DNA from: Spirosoma profusum
Lineage (GTDB): Bacteria; Bacteroidota; Bacteroidia; Cytophagales; Spirosomataceae
DNA: 64,000 nucleotides
Direction: 5' to 3'
NCBI RefSeq assembly: GCF_014699005.1
Contig: NZ_JACWZY010000019.1
Location: 62,001 to 126,000, forward strand
Position numbers and translations under genes: made by a program. The notes under the pieces were generated by a model, which was not told the origin of the DNA, did not search any database, and saw nothing but the letters and a program-made list of their open reading frames with translations. This document shows, piece by piece, positions 26,231 through 35,747 of this stretch. Position 1 is the first letter of the stretch, and the number at the start of each line of letters is the position of its first letter.

Positions 26231-26419
26231 ATGACGTATCAGGAAGCTTATGACCAGTTGCTTACACTGGTCGATGAAATAGAGAATGAGGAGGTAGCTC
26301 TTGATGAGTTGCCGGGAAAAATTCGGCTGGCCACCGAGTTGATTACGTTCTGTCAGGAACGATTACGGGCCGTTGAAACTGAATATCAGGAAATCATTGA
26401 GCGACTCCCTCGGCGATGA
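26231..26419 (+). CDS. xseB: Exodeoxyribonuclease VII small subunit
   Basis: A 62-residue protein with the XseB pattern MTYQEAYDQLLTLVDEIENEE, then VALDELPGKIRLATELITFCQERLRAVE, a two-helix coiled unit that binds the large subunit. Length and order after xseA fit. The 90-bp gap from xseA contains a decayed copy of the GTAAAGTTAT-type inverted repeat. Confidence 0.93.
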   Translation: MTYQEAYDQLLTLVDEIENEEVALDELPGKIRLATELITFCQERLRAVETEYQEIIERLPRR

Positions 26420-26604
26420 ATATGGTAATTTTACGGATGAAGTTAGCTCACCTTTGCTAAACCTTACCTATTTTTATCCCGTAGTGACTGCTTCCGACAA
26501 TAATACGTCTGAGCTATAGGTTGACTACCGTTGCTATTGCAGAGGAATGTGAGAGCTGATTTGAGTGAGCAATAGCCTTTTTACTCCCTGATTGATACGT
26601 ACTT

Positions 26605-27975
26605 ATGAATTTGTTTAATACACTATCTACTGTTTTGAGTCCGGATGTGCTGGCACGTATCGCGACCTATATAGACGAATCAAACGAACGAACGAGCAAG
26701 GCCGTCGACGGGCTGGTTTATACAATTATTGGTGGACTGATGAAACGTACCACCTCTGAAATAGGCGTCAATCAGTTATATAACCATATTCAGAAAGGTC
26801 GTTATGATGGTTCGCTGACCGATAATCTACTAACGATTTTACGCGAGCCCAATCAGACGAATACGCTGATTACGCAGGGAAACGATGTAATCAGCCACCT
26901 GTTGCCGGCAATGAAAAGCTCTATTGGGAACATGATTTCCCGGTATGCCGGTATTCGCAATTCGTCGTCGATTTCATTATTGGGGCTCATTACTACGATC
27001 ATTCTGCACGTATTGGGAAGACAGGTAAAAGAGAAAAAGCTTGACGCCGATGGTCTTGCAGCCCTGCTTTTTGCCGAACGCGACACCCTGATGAATACGG
27101 TACCGGACGAGTTTATGCCCCAGCTCGTTGAACGGCTTGGGCTGCATCAGATCATTTCGGGACTGGCTAATCCGGCCCGACGTACCAATGCCGAATCGTC
27201 AGGCTATTCCACAAATTCTGGCGGCAGTTCATCGACAACAACCGTCCGGCCACCCGTCAACTATTCCGAACCCGATGATGATCGGGATAGCGACAATAGC
27301 TCACTGGCGAAGTGGGGCGTTGGTGCTTTATTGTTTCTGGCGGTTGCCGCTGGCGGGTACTACGTTTACCAGAATACGCAGAAATATTCGAACGGTCAGG
27401 AAGAAGCTACCGACGTCACAGTCAATACCGATACGGTTCAGGCTGATACAGTTACGCGTTCGATGGTCCTGCCTAAAGATTCGCTGGCTGGCACACCGCC
27501 AAAATCAACGTCAGCTACGAGCCCAACGGCGGTGGCCAGTCGTCCGGTTGCTACGTCGGCAACAACAGCGCCAGCCCCTGGCGGACTGACGCAACAAATG
27601 GCACCTTATCTTGGCAATGCTGCTTTGCCAAAAGGCAAGGTTTTCCCGTTGACTGGTATCAGTTTTCAGCCGGGATCATTGTCGATGACGGCGGGTTCCG
27701 TTGCTACGATCGGTGAGCTTGGAACCATCCTTAAAACCTACCCACGGTTGCAGATTCAGCTTGTTGGCTATGCCAATGATGCACAGGGCGACATTACGAA
27801 CAAGAGCCTGTCTTTCAAGCGCGTAAACCAGATTAAACAGCAGTTAATGGCTTCGGGAGTTGACTTCCTACGCATTGATGCCATTGGACGAGGAACCGGG
27901 GTGAGTAAAAACGATACGTCGGGTATTCCTAAACCAACCCTACGCAAAATTGACCTTAAAGTTGTCGTGAAGTAA
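26605..27975 (+). CDS. DUF937 - OmpA-like two-domain membrane protein
   Basis: A 456-residue protein. The N-terminal 185 residues match DUF937 (YidB-like) with repeated helices such as VDGLVYTIIGGLMKR and SSISLLGLITTIILHVLG. A Ser/Thr-rich linker and one membrane segment (about residues 232-250, WGVGALLFLAVAAGGYYVY) follow, then a Thr/Pro/Ala-rich spacer and a C-terminal OmpA-like domain (about residues 345-456: GISFQPGSLSMTAGSV, LQIQLVGYANDAQGD, RVNQIKQQL). OmpA domains bind peptidoglycan, so the protein probably links the envelope to a cytoplasmic DUF937 part. Function of the fusion is not known. Confidence 0.85.
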   Translation: MNLFNTLSTVLSPDVLARIATYIDESNERTSKAVDGLVYTIIGGLMKRTTSEIGVNQLYNHIQKGRYDGSLTDNLLTILREPNQTNTLITQGNDVISHLLPAMKSSIGNMISRYAGIRNSSSISLLGLITTIILHVLGRQVKEKKLDADGLAALLFAERDTLMNTVPDEFMPQLVERLGLHQIISGLANPARRTNAESSGYSTNSGGSSSTTTVRPPVNYSEPDDDRDSDNSSLAKWGVGALLFLAVAAGGYYVYQNTQKYSNGQEEATDVTVNTDTVQADTVTRSMVLPKDSLAGTPPKSTSATSPTAVASRPVATSATTAPAPGGLTQQMAPYLGNAALPKGKVFPLTGISFQPGSLSMTAGSVATIGELGTILKTYPRLQIQLVGYANDAQGDITNKSLSFKRVNQIKQQLMASGVDFLRIDAIGRGTGVSKNDTSGIPKPTLRKIDLKVVVK

Positions 27976-28003
27976 TTCTGAACGTACTGAATAACAGTAT
28001 TTT

Positions 28004-28031
28004 AAAAGCCTTTCTTTGGAGAGGCTTTTTT
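28004..28031 (+). terminator. Intrinsic terminator after the DUF937-OmpA gene
   Basis: AAAAGCCTTTC pairs with GAGAGGCTTTTTT (one mismatch) across a short loop, and a T run follows. Located 29 bp after the stop codon. Confidence 0.8.
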
Positions 28032-28126
28032 CATTACGTTCCTTTCAAAATGCGTTTATCAAAAACAACTTTGGTTTGTTGTAGTTGGATAGAAACGATG
28101 TTTTTATTCACTAACTAAGACTCGTT

Positions 28127-29224
28127 ATGAACGCAGGAACAGGTAAAACCGCCTTAATTACAGGGGCCTCTAGTGGTATCGGTCAGGAATTGGCCAAGCT
28201 TTTCGCACAGGATGGCTACAATCTGGTGCTGGTTGGCCGAAGCGACGATAAGCTGGACCGGCTAGGCGATGTTTTCAAAAATAATTATGGCACCCAGGAA
28301 ATTACCGTTATCGGAAAAGATCTGTCGGAAGAGGATGCTGCTCAGGATGTTTACAACCAGGTTAAGGCGAAAGATATTACGGTCGACGTACTGGTGAACG
28401 ACGCCGGGGTTGGCCTTTATGGCCTCTTCGCCACCGATACAGATTGGGAACGCGAGAAAGCCATGATTCACCTGAACGTATTGGCACTCACCCAGATGAC
28501 CAAGCTTTTCCTCTACGACATGCTGTCACGTAATGAGGGGAAAATTTTGAATCTGGCTTCTCTTCTGTCCATTACACCCACGCCGTTGATGGCCGTATAT
28601 GCAGGCACAAAAGCGTACGTATACAACTTTACCCAGTCGCTGGTGAATGAATTGAAGGACACCAATGTAACGGTTACGGCTCTGTTGCCCAACGCTACCG
28701 ACACCGATTTTTTCCATAAGGCCGGTGCCGAAAATACCAAAGTAACCGACGAGGTGCAGGACCCCGTTATGGTTGCAAAAGACGGGTACAATGCCCTGAT
28801 GGCCGGAAAACCGAAGGTCATTCCTGGCGGCTTCAAAAATAAATCGTATGAAGTGATGTCCTACGTAGCACCGCAGGAAGCACTATCCGCCCTGATGCGT
28901 GATAAAATGTCACAAAAGCCTGATCCTAACGAAGAAGAACATTCAAACGGGCTGGCTTGGGGCATTGGCATCGGTATTGCTGTAGTTGCTGGTATTGCGC
29001 TGGGTTACGCCTATATGAATACAAATGACTTCACGCGGGCACGGTACCGCTATAAAGCCAAGTCACTGGGCGATACCATATCGGACGCACTTTCGTCGGT
29101 GGTCGATAACGTAGTAGATTCGGTTGTGAGCGCATACAATACAACGAAAGACAAGGCCTCCGATCTGACTCATAAGGCCGACGTAGTAAAAGAGGAGGTA
29201 ATGGAAGAAGAAGTCGTTTCTTAA
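28127..29224 (+). CDS. SDR family oxidoreductase with C-terminal membrane tail
   Basis: A 365-residue protein. Residues 1-260 form a classical short-chain dehydrogenase: cofactor motif TGASSGIG, NDAG motif in VLVNDAGVGLYG, and the catalytic set Ser145, Tyr158 and Lys162 (YAGTK). After it comes a membrane helix (about residues 283-303, LAWGIGIGIAVVAGIALGY) and an acidic, coiled tail (residues 316-365, SLGDTISDALSSVVDNVVDS) that resembles YtxH-type stress proteins. SDRs reduce or oxidise carbonyl groups with NAD(P); the substrate is unknown. The tail is unusual and suggests attachment to the inner membrane. Confidence 0.88.
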   Translation: MNAGTGKTALITGASSGIGQELAKLFAQDGYNLVLVGRSDDKLDRLGDVFKNNYGTQEITVIGKDLSEEDAAQDVYNQVKAKDITVDVLVNDAGVGLYGLFATDTDWEREKAMIHLNVLALTQMTKLFLYDMLSRNEGKILNLASLLSITPTPLMAVYAGTKAYVYNFTQSLVNELKDTNVTVTALLPNATDTDFFHKAGAENTKVTDEVQDPVMVAKDGYNALMAGKPKVIPGGFKNKSYEVMSYVAPQEALSALMRDKMSQKPDPNEEEHSNGLAWGIGIGIAVVAGIALGYAYMNTNDFTRARYRYKAKSLGDTISDALSSVVDNVVDSVVSAYNTTKDKASDLTHKADVVKEEVMEEEVVS

Positions 29225-29280
29225 TGTATTTACGAACCCGAACGTAGCACTTGTTACGTTCGGGCTTATTGTTACCAGCA

Positions 29281-30225
29281 ATGAAAAACACCTCAATCTG
29301 GCGAATAGCTGCGGCCGTCTTTGCCGTTGGCAGTATCATCTACACTACTACGTCGAGTAGTCGCTCCCGGCGCGAGAGCCAGGAACGTCACGAAGCGAAT
29401 CAGGGAGGATCGGAATACGAATACGATGTACCCGTTGAATACGAACAGGTGTTCGAAAAAAACCAGATTGTACCCGCAGGCTGGACGTTCGGCGCGGTTT
29501 GGTCGACCATTTATTCAGGGTTGACGGCCCTGATGGTACACCAGGCATTACCCTCGCAGGAGCATAATCCACGCTACCAGAAAGCACTACCCTGGTGGTT
29601 GGCCTCCTGGACGCTGAACGCGATTTTTGGCCGCTTTTTCTCACAAAACGACCCGCAGAGTATTCTCATTTCGGATCTGACTACGAAGTTTAATTTGCCT
29701 GCTGCATTAGGTTTGCACCAAAGTCTGGAGATTGGCAAAACAGATGTACCAAGTCCCGAAAAATATCTTCGTATTCCGGTGAGTTTATATGCAGGCTGGC
29801 TCACGGCAGCTACGGTCGTTGGAACGCCAAACTCATTATTGACACTTGACTGGTGGAAATCGGACGATGAACAGGATGAACCCGTTTCAGCGGGTATTCT
29901 GGGCGCAACGGCGGGTGCCGGATACTTCATAGCTCGTCAGTTGAACGACCCCTGGTATATGGTCCCTTTTGTAGCGGGTTTCAGTGGCATTGCTACCCGG
30001 CAGTGGGAAAAACAGCCTATTGTTGGCTGGACAGCGGCAGCTCTGGCAGCTGCTTACGCTGGACTTCTGGCTTATTGGCTTCCAAAAGAAAAGTTTCACA
30101 GCTATGATCACTACGTTGTGAACGAAGCCGAAGTGCTGGCCGGTCCAATCGAAACTGAAGAACCGCATCAGGCCCAAATCGCCCGCGAGCGCATGAAGCC
30201 CATAGAAGCTGAAGGCTTAGATTAG
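29281..30225 (+). CDS. TspO/MBR-like membrane protein
   Basis: A 314-residue protein starting MKNTSIWRIAAAVFAVGSII with a membrane helix, then a charged segment (about residues 27-50) and several hydrophobic helices. The stretch VPAGWTFGAVWSTIYSGLTA matches the TspO hallmark (P-x-G-W-x-F-G-x-V-W-x-x-x-Y), and IPVSLYAGWLTAATVVGTP matches a later TspO helix. It is longer than TspO proteins (about 160 residues). TspO binds porphyrins or related ligands; here the ligand is not known. It lies 56 bp after the SDR gene and may be co-transcribed. The ATG at 29281 is preferred to an upstream TTG. Confidence 0.72.
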   Translation: MKNTSIWRIAAAVFAVGSIIYTTTSSSRSRRESQERHEANQGGSEYEYDVPVEYEQVFEKNQIVPAGWTFGAVWSTIYSGLTALMVHQALPSQEHNPRYQKALPWWLASWTLNAIFGRFFSQNDPQSILISDLTTKFNLPAALGLHQSLEIGKTDVPSPEKYLRIPVSLYAGWLTAATVVGTPNSLLTLDWWKSDDEQDEPVSAGILGATAGAGYFIARQLNDPWYMVPFVAGFSGIATRQWEKQPIVGWTAAALAAAYAGLLAYWLPKEKFHSYDHYVVNEAEVLAGPIETEEPHQAQIARERMKPIEAEGLD

Positions 30226-30243
30226 CCGTAATACTCTTTATTC

Positions 30244-30279
30244 AAAAGCTGCTACGTTCCGACTGAGCAGCTTTTTTTG
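30244..30279 (+). terminator. Intrinsic terminator after the TspO-like gene
   Basis: AAGCTGCT pairs with AGCAGCTT across a loop holding ACGTTCCGACTG, followed by seven T. The loop includes the reverse form of the recurrent AACGTAGC motif. Confidence 0.85.
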
Positions 30280-30438
30280 TGCGACATTATGGCGTATTAC
30301 GTAAAGAAAAACGCAACTTTTCCGCCAAAATGTCCGCAAAATCGCCCCGGCCCATGATTTGTTAATGAATAGTGTAGGCAGAAAACCATTATTCATTTTA
30401 CATTATCCATTAATCATTAGATTCATTCCTGAACTGAT

Positions 30439-33054
30439 ATGGACTTCAAGAATTACACCATCAAAGCACAGGAGGTCGTTCAGAAAGCGTCGGAAATCGC
30501 GCTGGGTAACGGCCAGCAGGCAATTGAAACAGGTCACCTTTTACAGGCAATCCTGTCGGAAGACGAAAACGTGGTTGGTTTTATTGCCCAAAAGCTGGGC
30601 ATCAACTTACCAAATACAAGCAGTGCTTTACAGGCCATTCTTACTACGTATCCAAAAGTATCGGGTGGCAATGGGGGCGTTTATCTGAGCAACGACACTG
30701 CCGCAGCGTTAGCCAAAGCCAGCAACACGGCTAAAGAATTTGGCGACGAATTTGTCAGTGTCGAACTGATGCTATTGGGCCTAATGGCTGGTAAAGATCA
30801 GATAGCCAGTTTATTAAAAGACGCCGGTTTCAACGAGAAACAAACGAAAGCGGCCATCAACGAACTTAGAAAAGGAAATTCGGTGAAAGACCAAAACGCA
30901 GAAGCTAAATATCAATCATTAGAGCGGTACAGCATCAACCTGAACGAACGTGCCCGCCAGGGGAAAATTGACCCGGTGATTGGCCGTGATGACGAAATCA
31001 GGCGGGTACTGCAAATCCTGAGTCGCCGAACCAAAAACAACCCAATTCTGCTCGGCGAACCGGGCGTAGGTAAAACCGCCATCGTGGAAGGATTGGCACA
31101 ACGTATCGTTTCGGGCGACGTTCCTGAAAACCTGAAATCGAAAACCATCGTCTCGCTTGATATGGGCCTGCTCATTGCGGGTGCTAAATACAAAGGCGAG
31201 TTTGAGGAACGACTGAAATCGGTTATAAAAGAAGTAACGGATTCAAACGGCGAACTTATTTTGTTCATCGACGAAATCCATACGCTCATTGGCGCGGGTG
31301 CCGGTGGCGAAGGCGCCATGGATGCCGCTAACCTCCTGAAACCTGCTCTCTCCCGCGGTGAACTTCATACTATTGGGGCCACTACGTTGAAAGAGTATCA
31401 GAAATACATTGAGAAAGATAAAGCCCTCGAACGTCGGTTCCAGGCCGTTATGGTCGATGAACCTAACGTAGCAGATGCCATTTCGATTCTGCGCGGTATC
31501 AAGGAAAAATACGAGCTGCACCACGGTGTACGTATCAAAGATGACGCCGTAATTGCCGCCGTAGAGCTGTCGACGCGTTACATTTCCGACCGTTTCCTGC
31601 CTGATAAAGCCATCGACCTGATGGACGAAGCGGCCGCCAAACTACGTCTGGAAATGGACTCCGTTCCCGAAGAACTCGACGAGCTGAACCGACGTATCAT
31701 GCAGTTGGAAATCGAACGGGAAGCCATTCGCCGGGAAAACGACAAGGAAAAAGAAACATTACTGAATAAGCAAATTGCCGACTTCAGTGAAGAACGTAAT
31801 GCTCTGAAAGCCAAATGGGAAAGCGAAAAAGCGTCGGTCAATGAAAGCCGTACGCTGAAAGAGCAACTCGATAAACTGCGCTTGGAAGCCGAACAGGCCG
31901 AACGTAGTGGCGACTACGGTAAAGTAGCCGAAATTCGCTACGGTCGAATCCCCGAAATAGAAACGAAACTCACTACGTTGCAGGGGGCAGAGAAAGACAC
32001 GTCGGATCGGATGATGCAGGAGGAAGTAACTGCAGAAGACATTGCTGAAGTAGTTGCCAAATGGACGGGTATTCCTGTCTCGAAAATGCTCCAAAGCGAC
32101 CGTGAGAAACTGCTCAATCTGGAAAAAGAACTGGGCAAACGCGTAGCAGGTCAGCAGGAAGCGATTGAAGTGGTTTCGGACGCGGTACGTCGGAGTCGGG
32201 CCGGTATGCAGGACCCCAAACGTCCGATTGGTTCGTTTATCTTCCTGGGTACCACAGGTGTTGGTAAAACCGAAGTCGCCCGGACATTGGCCGAGTATTT
32301 ATTCAACGACGAGAACGCAATGGTACGTATCGACATGTCGGAGTATCAGGAACGTCATGCCGTGAGCCGTCTGATCGGTGCACCTCCGGGCTACGTTGGT
32401 TACGACGAAGGTGGTCAATTAACCGAAGCGGTGCGTCGGAAACCCTACTCAGTTGTGTTGCTTGATGAGATTGAGAAAGCGCACCCGGATGTCTGGAACA
32501 TTCTGCTTCAGGTACTCGACGAAGGCCGGTTGACCGACAATAAAGGTCGCGTGGCGAACTTCAAGAACACGATTATCATTATGACGTCGAACATCGGCAG
32601 CCACCTGATTCAGGAGAAATTTGCCGAGGACGAAGGCTGGAATCATACACTGGTCATTGAGGAAGCGAAAAAGTCAGTAATGGAGTTGCTGAGGCAAACC
32701 ATCCGGCCCGAATTCCTGAACCGGATTGACGAGATTGTGATGTTTGAACCGCTGACGCAGGCCAACATCCGCAAGATTGTCGACATTCAATTTGGCGAAA
32801 TCAAACGTCGTCTGGCCGAAAACGGCGTCCAACTCGACGCTACTGACGAAGCACTAACCAAAATTGGCGAAGAAGGTTTTGACCCAATTTTCGGCGCTCG
32901 TCCACTGAAACGGGTGTTACAACGTCGGGTGCTGAACGAGTTGTCGAAAAGCATTCTGTCGGGTAAAGTAAAAAATGATTCGGTCGTCCTGATGGAATTG
33001 AATCCCGACGGTGAAATCGCTTTCACCAATCTGGATGCAGAAATTGAATTATAA
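30439..33054 (+). CDS. clpB: ATP-dependent disaggregase ClpB
   Basis: An 871-residue AAA+ protein with the ClpB order: N-terminal double Clp-N repeat (residues 1-145), first ATPase with [13 protein letters not shown] and [11 protein letters not shown], the middle coiled coil (about residues 400-540, [21 protein letters not shown]), second ATPase with [18 protein letters not shown] and [19 protein letters not shown], and the C-terminal D2-small domain ([14 protein letters not shown]). It resolubilises aggregated proteins with DnaK. Length fits the full-length form. A terminator follows; an ATTCATTATCC-type repeat precedes it. Confidence 0.97.
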   Translation: MDFKNYTIKAQEVVQKASEIALGNGQQAIETGHLLQAILSEDENVVGFIAQKLGINLPNTSSALQAILTTYPKVSGGNGGVYLSNDTAAALAKASNTAKEFGDEFVSVELMLLGLMAGKDQIASLLKDAGFNEKQTKAAINELRKGNSVKDQNAEAKYQSLERYSINLNERARQGKIDPVIGRDDEIRRVLQILSRRTKNNPILLGEPGVGKTAIVEGLAQRIVSGDVPENLKSKTIVSLDMGLLIAGAKYKGEFEERLKSVIKEVTDSNGELILFIDEIHTLIGAGAGGEGAMDAANLLKPALSRGELHTIGATTLKEYQKYIEKDKALERRFQAVMVDEPNVADAISILRGIKEKYELHHGVRIKDDAVIAAVELSTRYISDRFLPDKAIDLMDEAAAKLRLEMDSVPEELDELNRRIMQLEIEREAIRRENDKEKETLLNKQIADFSEERNALKAKWESEKASVNESRTLKEQLDKLRLEAEQAERSGDYGKVAEIRYGRIPEIETKLTTLQGAEKDTSDRMMQEEVTAEDIAEVVAKWTGIPVSKMLQSDREKLLNLEKELGKRVAGQQEAIEVVSDAVRRSRAGMQDPKRPIGSFIFLGTTGVGKTEVARTLAEYLFNDENAMVRIDMSEYQERHAVSRLIGAPPGYVGYDEGGQLTEAVRRKPYSVVLLDEIEKAHPDVWNILLQVLDEGRLTDNKGRVANFKNTIIIMTSNIGSHLIQEKFAEDEGWNHTLVIEEAKKSVMELLRQTIRPEFLNRIDEIVMFEPLTQANIRKIVDIQFGEIKRRLAENGVQLDATDEALTKIGEEGFDPIFGARPLKRVLQRRVLNELSKSILSGKVKNDSVVLMELNPDGEIAFTNLDAEIEL

Positions 33055-33078
33055 TGTTTAGTTGACAGACAGCGTGCC

Positions 33079-33110
33079 AGCCCGACCGCTGAAAAGTGGC
33101 CGGGCTTTTT
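33079..33110 (+). terminator. Intrinsic terminator after clpB
   Basis: AGCCCGACC and GGCCGGGCT pair with one mismatch, followed by five T. Located about 25 bp after the clpB stop. Confidence 0.8.
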
Positions 33111-33142
33111 GTGGCCCAATGTGCTTATATTTGTCAACAAGA

Positions 33143-33364
33143 ATGTCTACAACTATGCTAAATGTCCAATACGTCACCGATAGAAATGGCAAGCCGCTGT
33201 ATGTTCAAGTGCCTGTCAAAGAGTACGAAAAATTGCTGGCTGATGCTGAAGAATTAGCGGATATTGCGGCTTATAAAAAGGCAAAAAGAAAGGCTGGCAA
33301 AACGGTCCCTTTCGAGGAGGCTTTTAAACAGGTTGAAGAATATCATCGTGAACAAGCTTCTTGA
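33143..33364 (+). CDS. Antitoxin of a RelE-type pair
   Basis: A 73-residue protein, starting MSTTMLNVQYVTDRNGKPLY and then VQVPVKEYEKLLADAEELAD, typical of Phd/RelB-like antitoxins of Bacteroidota and Cyanobacteria, with a charged C-terminal helix (YKKAKRKAGKTVPFEEAFKQVEEY). Its stop codon overlaps the ATG of the toxin gene (TGATG). A -7-like box TATATTTG lies at 33126-33133, close before the start. The antitoxin looks intact although the toxin is broken. Confidence 0.82.
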   Translation: MSTTMLNVQYVTDRNGKPLYVQVPVKEYEKLLADAEELADIAAYKKAKRKAGKTVPFEEAFKQVEEYHREQAS

Positions 33365-33620
33365 TGTACACCATTGCTCTTACTGAGTACGCAATACGTC
33401 AGCTCAGGAAAATCAATAGACAAATGGTTTCTGTAATTAAAGAAGCCATTGGAGAATGGCCAATAATCCTCGTCCTCATAATCATATTAAACTAACAAAC
33501 ATAGAGGCATACCGCATTCGGGTCGGCAACTACCGCGTTATCTATGAGATAAACGATAACGTACTGACTGTTACAGTCGTTGAAATCGCAGATCGCAAAC
33601 AGGTATACAAAAAGAAGTGA
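33364..33620 (+). pseudogene. RelE/ParE family toxin, frameshifted
   Basis: From the ATG at 33364 the reading frame encodes MYTIALTEYAIRQLRKINRQ and continues to EAIGEWP, where it leaves the family sequence and stops at 33495 after 43 codons. The next frame carries the missing rest, LANNPRPHNHIKLTNIEAYR, then IRVGNYRVIYEINDN and IADRKQVYKKK with a stop at 33618-33620. The full span is two bases over a multiple of three, so one base (a T before TGGCC near 33453) appears lost. The RelE core motif (RIRVGNYRVIY) lies only in the shifted frame. The toxin should therefore be inactive, unless the sequence has an error or frameshifting occurs. Confidence 0.82.
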
Positions 33621-33660
33621 CAGAGGTCCTCAGTTATAGAGTTTATTCTATCTACTCTGT

Positions 33661-35628
33661 CTACGCAACCCCAATCCCCTTAATCCGCAACGCCTTCCAT
33701 GACTCCGGCAACGTAACGTTTCGGCGGACTAAGCCTGCATCAGTGATATCCAATCCTCCAAAGCCAGCTAAAACGGCTTGAAGCATTCCTCCAGCGCCTG
33801 TTGCAAAATATGGATTCGTGCCACCCGCACACTCAGCCAGTACGCCAAAAGGTGGCACTTCATTAGCACGATAACTTTTCAATAGCCATTCGTAGGCTTT
33901 TCCGGTTTCGCCCAATCGAGCATAAAGTACGGCCAAAACTGATGGCCCCATTGCTGGCCCCTCTGGCGACAGACGGGGCGCGTAATAAGCTAAATCACGT
34001 CGAATAGCGCTTTCATCAGTCACTACGTTGAGGGGATAGGCCAGCAGGTTTACATCGGCTTGTTTGATATCGACGCCAGTATACGTAGCATTTTCGCGAG
34101 TGGTGCCGTCGGGAAATGTGAGGATTGGAATTCGGTCTGCTACGTGCTGCCAGTCTGCGTCCGGCGTAATACCAAGTTCGTGAGCGGCCTGAACAGCGTA
34201 TTGAAGTACGGTTTTGGCCATACCATTTGTGAAGGCGTTGTTATCGATATTCTCTTCCCATTCGTTAGCGCCTATTACGTTGTTAATGTCATACTGTTCA
34301 GGCTGATTACGCTCAACGCGGCTGCACCAGAACTCAGCGACCTCACGTAGCAGCGGGAAACCGCGCTCAGCCAGCCATTTTTTGTCTTTCGTAACCTGAT
34401 AATACTTCCAGAAAGCCCAGCCTATGCAACCTGTTATGTGGTGCTGAAACGGCCCCGTCAACGCCCATACCGGCGTCTGCTCAGAACCATCACCAGCCGA
34501 CTCCCACGGAAACATCACGCCCCTAAATCCATGTGATCTGGCGTTCTGACGAGCGGCTTCCATTCGCTCAAAACGATAATCGAGCAGTGATTTAGCCAGT
34601 TCGGGACGTAGCATCAGCAGAGCCGGATACATCCAGATTTCGGTATCCCAGAAAACGTGACCGTTATAGCCCAATCCCGATAAACCCATCGGCGATAGGC
34701 TGTACGCATAGTCTTCGCGCACGAATGAATAGAGATGATAGATCGCCGAACGTACCGCCCGTTGCACCGGCTCATCACCATCGATTTCAATGTCGCTTTG
34801 CCAGAGCTGCGCCCATTCCTGATGGTGGCGTTTTAACAGTCGGTCACGCCCTTCAAGTTTCGCAAATACAGTCAGTCGTTCAGCTTCATTATGTGCATCT
34901 GCTACGTGCGCCGAGGAAATTACCGAACCGACAATAGCGAACGAATAGGTTTCACCTTTCTGAAGCGTTTTCGAGAATTTAGCCAGATGCAGGTTATAAT
35001 CCCAGTCTTCATGAATTAGTGTGGGTTCTTGGCCGTGAGGTTCTTCAAAAATGAAGCTATTGGAAGCGGCTACTACGTATTTCCCCGAAGGACTTTTTGC
35101 CACCGATGTCAGCAATGGCAACGTAACGTGTGGCCGATCAATCTGGCTATATAAACCACGAATCTCCTGCAAATGAACTGGCGCTTCAATAACCGAAGCA
35201 GGTGTTATCGTTACGTCGCTTAAGGCTTCGAACTCAAGCTCAACCATAGCTGTGAATGGCAAATGACGTAGTGAAAGCACGCTATGTTTCACCCTTAGTT
35301 TATTGGCTATCTCGAACGTAGTAACAAGGGTAGCCGTTTTCATATCGAGTGTCTGAACGTAGTAACTTATAGTTTGACTCGACACCCGTTTTCCGTCAAC
35401 ATCGAGCCAGCAGTTAAGGTGATTGAAGACTTTCAGAATGTTTTCAACGCGGCCACGTTGGTAGTTATCATACACCCCATTAAGTATAACATCCTGCACC
35501 TGCATCGGCTGCACCGATGAAACCAGGCCAACCATGCCGTTGGCAACTGTGACGCCGAAATAATTAGTGTAATCAATATTATCGGCCGTAAGCTGCCAGC
35601 CAGAATCGGAATGAGATTGAGAAGTCAT
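33661..35628 (-). CDS. Glycoside hydrolase family 65-type enzyme
   Basis: A 655-residue protein with no signal peptide, so cytoplasmic. The GH65 pattern includes GHVFWDTEIWMYPALLMLRPE, FPWESAGDGSEQTP, and ANEWEENIDNNAFTN, whose Glu residues sit at the catalytic acid position of the family (DEYHEHxxNNAYTN in the phosphorylases). The family contains phosphorylases of maltose, trehalose and kojibiose as well as hydrolases of alpha-glucosides. Which one applies cannot be told. It is the last gene of an ABC sugar transporter cluster, which suggests that an imported disaccharide is split inside the cell. A T-rich intergenic gap of 120 bp separates it from the ATPase gene. Confidence 0.88.
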   Translation of the reverse strand: MTSQSHSDSGWQLTADNIDYTNYFGVTVANGMVGLVSSVQPMQVQDVILNGVYDNYQRGRVENILKVFNHLNCWLDVDGKRVSSQTISYYVQTLDMKTATLVTTFEIANKLRVKHSVLSLRHLPFTAMVELEFEALSDVTITPASVIEAPVHLQEIRGLYSQIDRPHVTLPLLTSVAKSPSGKYVVAASNSFIFEEPHGQEPTLIHEDWDYNLHLAKFSKTLQKGETYSFAIVGSVISSAHVADAHNEAERLTVFAKLEGRDRLLKRHHQEWAQLWQSDIEIDGDEPVQRAVRSAIYHLYSFVREDYAYSLSPMGLSGLGYNGHVFWDTEIWMYPALLMLRPELAKSLLDYRFERMEAARQNARSHGFRGVMFPWESAGDGSEQTPVWALTGPFQHHITGCIGWAFWKYYQVTKDKKWLAERGFPLLREVAEFWCSRVERNQPEQYDINNVIGANEWEENIDNNAFTNGMAKTVLQYAVQAAHELGITPDADWQHVADRIPILTFPDGTTRENATYTGVDIKQADVNLLAYPLNVVTDESAIRRDLAYYAPRLSPEGPAMGPSVLAVLYARLGETGKAYEWLLKSYRANEVPPFGVLAECAGGTNPYFATGAGGMLQAVLAGFGGLDITDAGLVRRNVTLPESWKALRIKGIGVA

Positions 35629-35747
35629 GTATGGAAAACAAACACAGAACTGGTCGCAAAAGTAAGGCCTTTCTCAGGTAAACGCTTGATACGTTGGGAC
35701 GTAGTGAACTAAATCCGGTAACAAGGTTTTTAAATCTCGCTTATAAA

